Part shown: piece by piece, positions 10,984 through 21,120 of the stretch
Position numbering within the stretch: position 1 is the first letter of the stretch
Layout: each line of letters begins with the position of its first letter
Source of the DNA: Symsagittifera roscoffensis
Lineage: Eukaryota; Xenacoelomorpha; Acoela; Convolutidae
Length of the DNA: 64,000 bases
NCBI RefSeq assembly: GCF_963678635.1
Contig: NC_087067.1
Coordinates: 9,715,716-9,779,715 of the forward strand
Reading direction: 5' to 3'
Notes under the pieces: model-generated
What the model saw: only the letters and a program-made list of their open reading frames with translations
Database searches by the model: none
What the model was told of the DNA's origin: nothing
Position numbers and translations under genes: made by a program

Positions 10984-12996
10984 TTTTTTTTCTATATTAT
11001 GTCCTAAGAATTTAACTCGTGTTAAAAAGAAGTGTGATTTATCGGGGGCGGCCTTCAGATTTTCGTTCTGAAGTATTTTGTGATAGTTTTCTAAGACATT
11101 GAACATTTCTTCTTTTGTTTGTGATTGCATAAAAACATCGTCTAAATAAGTGATTGCGTTTTTCTTGAGTATTAGTGGTCTAAAAATTTTGCTCATAAAA
11201 GCTGAAAATGCTGCTGGTCCTATGGATATTCCATAGAATAGGCGGTTGAATTCATATTGCTGATTTCCAATAACAAATTGTGTTAAGCGTCGCGATTGTT
11301 CATCTAGTGGCATTTGATTATATGCACTATTCATATCTGCCGTTTTAAAGTATTTTCCGTTTATTTTTGTTAAAATAACTTGTATTGGTTCAATAGGCCA
11401 ATTGCATTTTGATTCGTCTATTAGTGAATTAAGGTATCTAGCGTCTAGAACTATTTTTAATGATTCTCCTTTTGCTATGATGATAACAGGGTTGATAAAT
11501 GTGTTACCTTTTGGTTGTTCTTCTTTGTTTACCGGTGAGATAATATTGTATTGTTCTAAAATATCGAGTAATCTGTTTACTTTATCATGTAAGTGAATTG
11601 GTACTTTACTTGCTCTTTGTTTTTTAAAAACTGCGTCAGGTTTTAGTGGAAGGTGTAGTGATGAGCTGATTTTGCCAACATCAAATTTAGATGTTGCATA
11701 GACTGATGAATATTTTATTAGCTGTTTGGCTAATTTATCAAATTCGTCTTGTGTTATTTGTGAATGTTGAAAGTTAAACATTGTTAAAAACTTCTGTTGA
11801 GTCTCTGTGTAGTTACTTATGTTGAATGTAGGTTTGAAATATGGAGTTTTTGTGAAATAATCTGTATTTCTTTTTTCATTACTTATTATATTATTTATGG
11901 ATAATTCTTCATTAAGAATTGTGGATTGACAAATATCTAATAATTGGAGTATATTATTTACGCGGTATTCTTTTTCGTGTATTGGTGATATCGTAGCGTT
12001 GGTTTCGCAATAGCCTAAAAGTCCTAAAGGTAATGTTACTTGATAGGGTGTATTGTTGTATACATGTAGAGATATAATATCTGAATTCGAGTTTTTCAAA
12101 TATTTTATGGATGAGATTGTGATTTTGAAAAACTTATGGATAGGTTTGAATTCAAAGTCTGACATATAGAGTTGTTGTTTATTTTGTTTTTTATCATATT
12201 GGTGAACTTGTTTTATTGAAAAATTATATATGTTTCCTGATAGTGGTTTCAGGTGTTTTCTTTGTTGGTTATATATTGGATAAAATTTTGAAAAGAATGG
12301 TGGTTGTTTGTTTAATCTTTGGAAAAATGTTAGGGATGTGTCTTTTGTTTTTGTGTATTTATCTTTGATTAGTATTTTACTGTTTAAGATGTTGATTGTT
12401 GGTATATATTTAGAGATAAATGGTATTCCTATGATATTGTGTTTAATATCAGTGATATGAAATATTTGTTTAAATGGTTTATTTAAAATTTTATTCTGCT
12501 CCATTGTTCTTGTGGGGAGAAGAAATAATTGAATTTTTCCATAGTTTACCAATGTTGATCCCTGTGCTGTTGCTAGTTTACTGGAGGTTTCAAGAGGTGT
12601 TAATTTTGGGTGTAATGTTTTTATCTCATTCCATGTGGGAATGTTTATTATGTTTGATTCTGCTCCTGAATCAATTAAAAAATCAATTTCAAGATCTGGT
12701 GGTTGAAATTCTTTGTTTCTTGGACTTTCTAAAAGAAATGGTATTGTCCAAATTTTTTCTTTAGGTTGTTCTTTTTGTATATTTTGATAGATGTGATTTG
12801 TATTCAAGCATTTTGTTTTGTCGTTTTCATTGGATTGGTTTGTAGTGTTGATTTCGTTAGTTTCTTGTGCCGTTTGTGTGGAATGGATGGGTTCAATATA
12901 ATAATTGTGAAGGAGTTCTAATTGATTTTCGTATATATGTGATGAAAAGGGTTGTTCATATATAATAGGTTCGTAGTCATTTTCGACTGCTATCAT
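10969..12996 (-). pseudogene. pol: Pol: aspartic protease and reverse transcriptase
   Basis: This 675-codon frame holds an aspartic protease with the active-site motif FLIDSGAESNIINI (about residue 108) and a downstream flap-side motif HNIIGIPFI. A linker of about 200 residues and then the reverse transcriptase follow. RT motifs include IVLDARYLNSLI, TADMNSAYNQMPLDEQ (first catalytic Asp), RLFYGISIGPAAF, and ITYLDDVFMQ (YLDD box with the two other Asp). The frame is open upstream beyond the ATG into the gag nucleocapsid, interrupted only by TGA at 13258-13260. So protease is probably made as a gag-pol product. It stops at 10969-10971, shortly after LGHNI, because of a frame change in the A8 run at 10984-10991. 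Confidence 0.9.
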
Positions 12997-13257
12997 ATTT
13001 ATGGAGGTAGTGTTTTCTGTATCACTTTCTGAATCTGATGATTCACAGTTTATTTGATTCAGTTGTAGCTCGTTATTTCCTGTGTCATCAATACCTGGGG
13101 GGTCTGATGTTGTTTCTGGATTTGATTTTACTTGATTTATATTTCTTTGATGTTTAGGTGTACTACTTCTGTGGCGATTATTAGAATTATTATAATGGTT
13201 ATTATTCCTGTGTGGTGATTGGGAATAATTTCTATAACGATTATGATAACTTGAATG

Positions 13258-16200
13258 TCAATTTTGTGAATTATTTCGTGATCTGTTTTGATAATTATTG
13301 TTTGGTCTGTTATAGTTTGATCTATTATATGAGTTATTCCTTGATCGATTGTTCGGGTAATTCTGGTTTCGGTTGTTTGAATAACTTCTATTTCGATTAT
13401 TGGAGTAGTTTCTATTTCTATTGTATGATGAGTTTCGTGATTGATTGTTTGGATAGAAATTATTCCTTGATTGGGAATTAGATCTTGAAACAAATTGTGT
13501 TGTGTTCGAATTTGATCTGGAGTAGTTATTTCGACTATTTGGTCTATTGTAATGATTTTGTGACGAATTTTGTGTATTTCTTCGTTCTGGTGATCTTCCT
13601 CTATAACTTGAGTTATATGGTGATTGATTTCTCGTGTAGTTGGTATTGTTCGGAAGTGGTTTTCCTGAACTGTTGTTGCTGTATACATTTTTGTTCGGTA
13701 GATTTTGATCTTTCTTCATGTATTGGTAGAATGATTTATTCGGTTCTTTATATTTTTGAGGTTTGTTTTGATTGTCCTGTTGTTTTTGTCTACATTCAGA
13801 AATACTATGTCCGTATCGTCGGCAATAATTACACCATTTTTTGAAAGATGGTTTGCCTTTAAAGTTTGGGTGTTTTTCGTAAATATTGAGTATTTCAGTG
13901 ATTTTTTCAACGAGGTCTGTATCTGATTCCTGTATTTTATTGATATTTGTGGTATTTGTTTCAATTCGGTTAACATATTGTAATTTCTGATTTTCTGTTT
14001 CTTCAAGTTTCATTGTGATTTCCGCTTGCTCTAGCTTGTCTACTAGTTTTCGAAAGACTAAATCGGGCTCTCGAATTGAGGAGGGATGGGATGCTCTCTT
14101 TTTATTGCTATTTTCCTTAATTGAGGTGTTAAGGTCATCATTAAGATTTCTGTCATTTTTGTGTTTTTATAATCGTGTGTATTTAATGAATATGCTTTTC
14201 GAACTAGTGTTTCGATACGTACTGCTAATTTTTTGATGGTTTCTTTTGGTAATCTGCGAATTTCATTACATAAAACTCTTTGTTGTTGTTTGTTTCTTTC
14301 GGAGTCAAACATTTTTGAAAATTCTTGTGTAAATCTCTTCCAATTTGATTTGATTTCTATAGGCAATACTGAAAACCATTTTTGGGCTGCGCCGTCTAGG
14401 GTTGTCTGTATCAACGCTGTGCGTCGATGTATCCAGTTTTGATGTAGTGGCGTATTAATTGGTTCAGGTCCTATATTTAAAATTAAATTTGCTGTTACTG
14501 CATTTAAATAATCTTCTACAGAATATTCAGGGTCTGTTCCTGTGAATACCATTAATGGTTTGTTTGATGTTATTGATGATCCACCCATAAGGTATGGATT
14601 CATTGTCATTTGTAATGATTCTGCTGCATTTGGCAGTTGTGAAAAATTAGAAAGTTGATTTTTTGTTATTTCGTGTTGTTGAAGATAATATGGAAGTGGT
14701 ATTTCATTTTGCATTTGTGTTGGTTGATATGAGTGTGTAATCATTGGGTTTTGTGGCTGAATTGGTTGAAAAGATTGTGTATTAATTGGGTTTTGCATTT
14801 GTATTGGTTATTGATTTTGTGTATCTATCTGGTGTGGAGAAAAATTTCTATGATGTGTATATGGTTTCTGCATTCCTTGTCCGCGATATTCTTGGGTATA
14901 TGGTGCAAATATATCTGGTTGTAAATGATCATCATCAGAGGATAGACAATCCGTTTGATGAGGTGCTTGTTTTTTATTTTTATTCTGTTGAAAGAATGGG
15001 TAATTTTCACTATGATCCTGTGGAGGATGTGGATTAGCTTGAAAATTTACTGAATTGGTTGTTGCCATTGGATTATTCCAATATCGAGATCTGATTTGAT
15101 TATTATTATTATTTCGTGGAGGATAGTTTGTTTTTGATGAATGTGTATAATTATAATTATGTTCCGCAAAATTGTTTCTTGTGAATGTTCTGCGTGTTTT
15201 TGACGGTATTGTCATGGGTCTATATGTTTGGTAATCCATTTGTGAATATTTTGGAGCAACCGAAGGTTTAACGGTTGATTTTAAGGTTACCTGTGCTAGC
15301 GAACTGTTTGTATTTCTTGGTGTTGTTAAATTTGGACGTATTGGTGAAATACTTTGTTGTGTAGTTGTTGTTGTTTGGACAATTTCTTCATTTATGAAGT
15401 GTGATGGTGTCTGAATATCTTGTTAAGTGAGATTTCTAGTTCCATTTAGGTTTTCATTGTGTATGACGTTCGAATTTAAACTGTTATTTCGAGTATCAGG
15501 TAAAAATGTATTGTAGTTTAATGGTGTTGCGTCAATGGTTAATGGTACTACTCTTACATAATCTCTTATATAAGATATTGTACTTATTGCTTGACTTGCA
15601 ATTGATTGTGGGATATTTATAAATGCATAATGAGACCATTCGGGGTCCCAAACGTAGTCTGACTGTTCTGTGATGGCGGTATCATTGTTTGAATTTTGAG
15701 GTCTAAAATTTTTTCTTGCTTGTGAAATTAAATCTATATTATGTGTGAAATAATCTATTATAAACCATGCCAGAATTTTTTGTAAGTCATGTTTTGTATG
15801 TTGTGAAACTTCATCTTTAGTGAAATTTTCTTTAATTATATTTAGAAAAGATGAAAATAGTGTGATTTCATGTCGTACCCTTATATGTTTAGATGTCTCT
15901 GTCGGTGAGACATTTAAGATTGGGATTTTGTTTTCTTATATTGAGATATAACTATATATTATTGCAAAAACTTCATTAGTAAATATGGAGTTTGCTCTTT
16001 GTGAGTTATGATATTGTATGCTTTTTATATATTCTGAGAATACTTTTGAAAATTCTAAATCAAGGTCGTCTGTTTGAATTACATATTTGCGGTGATTCGG
16101 GTTTGGTGAGCTGAATTCTATGGTGTAGATTCCGTAGTGTTGTGTCAAATTACATATATCTTTCAGATAGTGATCAATAATTTGTCTTTTGATTTTTACA

Positions 16201-16364
16201 TCTGGGAACTCTGTTTTACATGGGCTGATTCCGGGTTCAAACAAATTTAGTAGTAAATTCTTGCAAAGTATATGCTGTCCTCTATCATTGGGTGCATCTA
16301 CGAGGAAAGGGAAGATATCGTCATCATCTGGACTATCTTCACTTGGAGTGTGTGTTTGGCTCAT
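13258..16364 (-). pseudogene. gag: Gag: matrix-like N-terminus, capsid and CCHC nucleocapsid, with in-frame stops
   Basis: One frame from ATG 16364 can be followed for about 1,035 codons. The first part begins acidic (SEDSPDDDDIFPF) and is otherwise structured. A long Gln/Asn/Thr/Pro-rich linker follows. A retrotransposon gag capsid domain lies at about 14058-14600 (FTGTDPEYSVEDYL, AQKWFSVLP, FDSERNKQQQRV), and then a nucleocapsid with one perfect zinc knuckle CNYCRRYGHSISEC (CX2CX4HX4C) and an Arg/Ser/Asn-rich RNA-binding tail. Interruptions: TAA at 15936-15938, 15423-15425 and 14808-14810, all in the same frame; a frame change at the CTCTC (plus strand) at 14068-14072; and TGA at 13258-13260, after which the same frame continues to the protease. 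The ATG lies 26 nt inside the preceding ORF. Confidence 0.8.
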
Positions 16365-16806
16365 TTTTTCGTTTAATGACTGTTAATAGGTAATTATCGA
16401 TGTGTCTAATTGGTTGATTCCAGTTATATAAGTGTACTGGTTTGTGTTTATATTGCTTTTTTATTCGTCTTTTTCCTCTTTTTGATGAATTTGAAGTTGT
16501 TTCTGAGTCGGAAAAATATAATTGATCGTGAATGGGGCAATTTTTATCTATAGATTCTTTTAATTTATAAAGTTCGTCTAAATTGCTGGCTTCTGATTCT
16601 GAAAATGCGTTTCTATTTTTGGAAAATCTTTTTCGTGTTATTTGTCTTTGTTTAGTTATTATTTTCCTTTTTAGTGTTTGTCGTTTTGTTCTGATATATC
16701 CAACTGTTTGCGTGTGTGGTGTGATTACAAGGTCGTATTTTTTGTTATCTATTTCACAGTTGTGTAAAACGATTGTTTGTTTGTTTCCTAGATTTTTAAA
16801 TGACAT
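16339..16806 (-). CDS. Small basic ORF upstream of gag
   Basis: An intact 155-codon ORF, the first long one after the leader. It is Lys/Arg-rich in the middle (tracts such as TLKRKIITKQRQITRKRF) with a Ser/Asp/Glu patch (SDSETTSNSSKRGKRR). This suggests a nucleic-acid-binding or nuclear accessory protein. It overlaps the gag start by 26 nt in another frame, so gag would need leaky scanning or reinitiation. No family recognised; it could be a gag leader ORF in a frame broken by an indel. Confidence 0.45.
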   Translation of the reverse strand: MSFKNLGNKQTIVLHNCEIDNKKYDLVITPHTQTVGYIRTKRQTLKRKIITKQRQITRKRFSKNRNAFSESEASNLDELYKLKESIDKNCPIHDQLYFSDSETTSNSSKRGKRRIKKQYKHKPVHLYNWNQPIRHIDNYLLTVIKRKNEPNTHSK

Positions 16807-18071
16807 AAGGTTTAGGATGACGGATGCAAAAAGTTGTTAGATGATTTCTATTTTCTTAAATTGTTAGTCCTTACGATTTTTTGGTTAGCTTAACCTGGGT
16901 CTATTTGTTCAGGGTTGGAGAGAAAAGTATATCGATTCCGAAGAATGATTTTTTACTTTCTCGTGGCTAGTATAAGCTAAGGTGTTAACTTACTTAATCT
17001 TACTTAGGGGTAGTGATTGTGTTCAAGGGTTGGAGAATAGTAAATCGATCCACAAGGTTCAGGTATAATTAGAACGCGAGTAGTTCGTTAGATACTATTT
17101 TAAACTTACTAAGTCTAAGATTTATCCTGGGTCTTGATAAGAGGAGGGTTCAAGTGAAGGATGAATAACTGAAGTTCTTCACTGTTTATCCTAATTTGAA
17201 TGGTTAGTTTTGTTGAAAAATTTCTATTAGTCTTGGGTTTTTTAGAAAGGGTTGGATAGTGAATCGACGTTTGAGGTCGTTAGACACTAGCTAAGTGGGT
17301 GGGGGAGAACAAAATTGTTCTTTTTGATCCAAGGATAGGCCTTGATGATCAAATTTTAAATTTAATTAAATAGAAAATGAATTAAGATCCAAGGATAAGC
17401 CTTGATGATCTGGTTTTAAATTTAAGTGATTTTAAGTTTAAAATGATTTAAATTTGTTTAAGAAAAAGATTTAGTTTTTTTTATGATGTTAGTGAGCTTA
17501 TGATTGCTGTTATGTTTTAGGTGATGAAGCTGGGACAATTTGATGATTTATGATTACTAACAGTTTATTGTCATGCTACTAATTTTTATTTTGATTTTCA
17601 ATAAATATTTTCCAAACATGTTTTATAGAATACTGCAGAATTTTAGAAAAACGATTTGAGATCTTTTTATCAATCGTTATTGTATATTAAAATTTTGTTT
17701 AGCGCCTGAAATGATCATGAAGATTGACTTCAAGATTTAAGTTTGCAAATGAAAATCTAAATTCATTGCTAATAAGATTCTAAATATAAAAGTTTGTGTT
17801 GGCTTTTGCCGTACTATCATATAACTATTTGGTAAGTTTCTACTTTGTCGTATGTCGTCTCTGGTTCGAGGTCTTCTTCCAATTCCGGGTAGTTCTCTTA
17901 TCGTTCGGAATAGTGGCTTTGATCTATTGAGTCGTAGAGACATTTCGATTAAATTATCGTCGTGTAACATTTTAAAAATGTTTTGTTTAAATTCTAATCT
18001 ATTTTTGGTTAATTCTAAGCTATTAAGGTCTTGTTCGAGACTTATGGTCGCACCAGATGAGTTATGACCGA
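16807..18071 (-). other. Retroelement leader with degenerate repeats and a possible short ORF
   Basis: The region between the probable LTR and the first ORF. The plus-strand motif AGGGTTGGAGA..AGTA.ATCGAT recurs at about 16911, 17024 and 17258, each time near TTACTTA or TTAGATAC-like text, giving a degenerate repeated leader. A minus-strand frame at 17737-17970 (78 codons; open without ATG back to about 18100) has text such as RLNRSKPLFRTIREL that looks protein-like, but no family is recognised. Just inside the LTR border, plus strand GTCGCACCA at about 18048-18056 could mirror a tRNA 3' end (primer binding site), but I could not match it to a tRNA. Confidence 0.4.
17326..17445 (+). repeat. 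Two-copy 60-bp tandem duplication in the leader
   Basis: GATCCAAGGATA(G/A)GCCTTGATGATC starts at 17326 and again at 17386, exactly 60 bases apart. The following AT-rich stretch (TTTTAAATTTAA) is also repeated. The second copy has diverged at its end. Confidence 0.75.
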
Positions 18072-18508
18072 TGTGGTTAACTCATAGAGTAATTTCGGAT
18101 AGGGTACACCGTCTGCTCGTCACGCTATCTTATTTTCGGCCGGATAGATTCGTGCAACTTCTTAGTCTAATACCGATCCTAATCTTACTCTTATACTATC
18201 TAGTCTCAGGGTGTTTAACTAGTCTCTGCTAGGCTCAATAGATCTAGGGTATACTGGTTTATTGCGGCTGTTGAAGTCTTCTTGGAGAGTCAACTAATTT
18301 CTAAGTTAAATTCAAATCTCTCTGGTGCTGAAATTACAAGTAATTCCAGCACTTACAAATAAGTGGGTTGTTAGTTTGATGGATCATGATTGGTTAATAT
18401 TAAATACTTTACAGTGGTAAAATATCTAATTTATCCAATCATAAAATGTAGTTTAGATCAGGTTCCAATTACATCAAGTTAGCTGGTAACTCTAAGCTGC
18501 TGCCAACA
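18072..18508 (-). repeat. Probable 5' LTR of the retroelement
   Basis: The stretch is repeated at 19254-19604 and, inverted, near 54430-54760. Shared blocks include GAGTAATTT, GGGTACAC, TAGTCTAATACCGATCCTA and CTCAATAGATCT. In element orientation it can be read from TG (complement of 18507-18508, TGTTGGCAGC) to CA (complement of 18072-18073), about 437 bp. The borders are my choice of TG/CA nearest to where similarity ends. No second copy at the left end confirms it, as that end is outside the window. Confidence 0.5.
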
Positions 18509-19253
18509 TTCGATGCCATATGGATCAAGCTAGATTTTCCATCATCCGTTATTTGTGTTAGGTGTGGAATTTTTTTTATGTCATTTAACTCAAGGCAAAA
18601 AGTTTTTTTAGTGAACATTCATCAAAGCGTTCTTCCTCTCTCACTATTTCGCATAAAGTTACTCCTTCGCACAAATATGCTCAGTTTTTTGTTTGAGTTG
18701 AGCTTACGGTTTTTCATGCGTTTTCAATGTTCTCCTGCCGCATAAATTCAACATTTTTCTAACCCTTCAACATTTTTTTTTGTGATTTTGCTATTGAAAA
18801 AAAAACAATTCTGGGCTCTGAAAATTATTTGTTCACTCAACTATGACACTCCAAGGGTTATTTTTGTCTATAATTACAACTCGATGTGGAGTAGTGTTTT
18901 GTTCATCAAAATGAAACTCGCTGCTTCGTAGCTAGATAATCCTGACTCGCTCAGCATGTTAAAGAAAGCTCGTGAGTTGTGAGGACGAGGATGACTATAT
19001 TTGATGAGTTTTGTTTCATCAGTGGGTGATATCATACCCAAACTTATGACCGAGTTTTTTGTGATTCTTTCATGGCTTTTTTTTGTCAAAACTGGCAAGT
19101 AAAATGATTCTAGGGACATGGAGATGTCTCTTTTCGAACTATCAACTAGGTATATATTTGTTTAAGTTAGAAACTGCGATGACACCTTTTGATGAAAAGT
19201 CTTACGACTCCAAGAAGCCTTGTTAACTTTTAGTTTTGAGTTTAAGTCCGGGG
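18509..19253. other. Spacer between LTR-like copies, nothing recognised
   Basis: AT-rich with no coding signal. A minus-strand open stretch at 18874-19119 has no recognisable features and no flanking splice sites of note. Confidence 0.4.
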
Positions 19254-19604
19254 TGGCCTTCTACTAGAGTAATTTTGGAAAGGGTACACTGTCTGTTTGT
19301 CACGCTATCTATTTTCGGCTGGATAGGTTCGTGCAACCCCTTAGTCTAATACCGATCCTATTTTTCTCTAATATTTCCTAGTCTCAATAGATCTAGCAAG
19401 GAGTTAGAGGAGAGAAGAAAAGCAACTGATTTACGTCTTTTTTTTCTAAGTTCTCTCAAACACTGGGGTTTCAGTTTTACAGATATAAAGTAAATTTAGT
19501 CATGGGTCATGATTGACTTGTATTATTATTTTACAGCGAAGTATTTTTAAAGTACAAAAAAATAGTTAGTTTCAAACTGGTTTCAGTTTAAAAATTCTGT
19601 AACA
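19254..19604 (-). repeat. Probable solo LTR related to the retroelement LTR
   Basis: It aligns by eye with 18072-18508 over most of its length: TAGAGTAATTT, GGGTACAC, GTCTGTTTGTCACGCTATCT, GATAGGTTCGTGCAAC, TTAGTCTAATACCGATCCTA, CTAGTCTCAATAGATCTAG, then GGGTCATGATTG and TTTACAG further on. Many substitutions and a shorter middle separate the two. No gag or pol text is attached, so it is best read as an older solo LTR. Confidence 0.55.
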
Positions 19605-20929
19605 CATTTCTAAATTTACATTAAAAATTGTAATCTGAATAAACAGACGTGCGGATAGCTGAAATTGAGCAGTAAAAAATCTCGAAACAAAACAGCAAAG
19701 AACCCGAGGAACGAATCTAAGCGTTAAAAGAAAGAATGTGGCAAACGCTATCCGGATTTGTACAGAAGAATTCCAGTTAGCGAACGAAAACGGGATTCAA
19801 AATCTCTGAGAACTTTTCCCATAGAAGTTGAAGCAAATCGGCTTTTCGAGATGCTCTTTGCTTACGACGCAATCGGACAACTTTCCCTGGTTACTGGTGG
19901 TAAAAAATCAAGGATATATGTGCTGTCCTGTTCTGCAGGTGGTTGTCCCGCAATGTGACATAATGACGACATAACGAAAGGATCAGACATCACGGCATAG
20001 CTCTGGACTCTTGACAGAAGTTTGTACGAAAAGTGAAAATGAGCCTCGCAAGTTTGAATGATTAAAAGGTATCGCTTATGACAATATTCATCTAGTTTAG
20101 ATGACGCAGTAAACAGTGACGGGTGGTTAGCTCGAGAAAGGATTTTTTGATGAAAACACTCCCTGTGTGAAATCAACCCTCTGCTCTCTGTTAACGGAAA
20201 AATTGAGCTTGAAAAGAATACGTTTTATGAAGAGAGCATCTGAGAAAATGATTTTGGTTCATTAACTTCTCATTCTTATCTCACTGGAGGAATGTGAAAG
20301 TTGCAGCAAGAATGTATGATTTTTTTGTTATCTTTTTGTGTTCCCTTTGCTTAGACCAACTATCAAATTGTGGTGTAGTGGAGATTTGGTATTGTGGCGC
20401 TCCGTTAGTGATAGTACTCAGCAATCATATGATTGCTGGGTCAAATCGCACGTACGCTGCAATTTATATTGAAACAATTCTGTCAAAAAATTGCCTTCAG
20501 CAGCAATCGTTTAGGAGAATTGCCTGCCTCAAAACTAAAGATTTCTGAGAGAACCTTTTAGTTTTTTGCAATCTAAGGGTTTATGCGACAAAAAACTGAT
20601 TTTTATCGAAACTTCTTCAAGTATCAGGTTTCATATCAACAGTATCAGTCCAGATTTCTAAAAAAAAAACATTTAAAAAAACAAAATGGAAAATTCAATT
20701 CATAAAAATGAGTTTTTGTTGTAGGAACTTCGCAATTTATTGATATTTAAGGTTTTTTAAATCCAAGCAGCATCACAAAAAAATCAATTGAAAAGCATAC
20801 ATTTTATTATTGTCAATTTACTCATTTATCCGTTGCTCGAGAAAGTTGAAAAAAAGGACCAGCACAATCGAAACTTGTGGAATCACAAACAAACAAAAGT
20901 TTATGTGGATAGTAAACTTAAGCTGTCGT
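19605..20929. other. Intergenic, nothing recognised
   Basis: AT-rich DNA. Short open frames (for example plus 19758-19958 and 20294-20548, minus 19862-20176) lack domain motifs and look random. Confidence 0.4.
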
Positions 20930-21120
20930 GGAATCCGCAATTAAAAATGAAATCCGCAAATTGTAAGCGGATTCAGCCAATTGTTAGCGGATTCCGCAAA
21001 TTGTAAGCGGAATCCGAATTGTAAGCTGAATCCGCGAATTGTGAGTGAAATCCGCGTAAATTTGCGGAATCCACTCACATTTGCAAAACCCGCTTTTTTT
21101 TGCGGAATCCGGAACAAATA
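20930..21120. repeat. Minisatellite-like cluster of GGATTCCGCAAATTGTAAGC units
   Basis: About eight degenerate copies of a roughly 20-base unit (GGAATCCGCAAATTGTAAGC) lie head to tail, with the last ones partly inverted (AAATTTGCGGAATCC). A single related unit (ATTGTAAGCGGACTCCGCAA) occurs near 33555. The text after the cluster (near 21280, TGCGCCTATCCAGTGCACAGTTT) also recurs near 33690, so the cluster may be part of a dispersed element. Confidence 0.65.

Larger units (their letters stand above)
1..18508 (-). mobile_element. Large Ty3/Gypsy-type LTR retrotransposon with env-like and accessory ORFs (3' end outside window)
   Basis: The minus strand reads, in order, a probable LTR, a leader, a small basic ORF, gag with a CCHC zinc knuckle, protease, reverse transcriptase, RNase H, integrase, a membrane ORF plus a Met-less ORF, an envelope-like ORF and a further long orphan ORF. 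The domain order PR-RT-RH-IN is that of Ty3/Gypsy (Metaviridae) elements. The whole block is A/C-rich on its sense strand (G/T-rich on plus), which sets it apart from the flanking DNA and marks its extent. No sequence like the start of the 5' LTR occurs at 1-1576, so the 3' LTR is inferred to lie left of the window and the element to exceed 18 kb. Six in-frame stops and at least four frame changes interrupt the ORFs. Whether the copy is dead or only carries assembly errors cannot be told from one copy. Confidence 0.85.

Noticed and set aside
13137-13688. Minus 183-codon ORF rich in Ile, Thr and His
   Set aside because: It is an out-of-frame shadow of the Arg/Ser/Asn-rich nucleocapsid; its bias comes from the repeated codons.
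9086-15938. Reassigned stop codons (TAA read as Gln)
   Set aside because: Several stops sit in Gln-like contexts, but the host genes here end normally with TAG, TGA or TAA and contain no internal TAA. Decay or editing is simpler.
18040-18060. Primer binding site matching GTCGCACCA
   Set aside because: Kept only as a weak note: I cannot match it to a known tRNA 3' end and the LTR border is not fixed.
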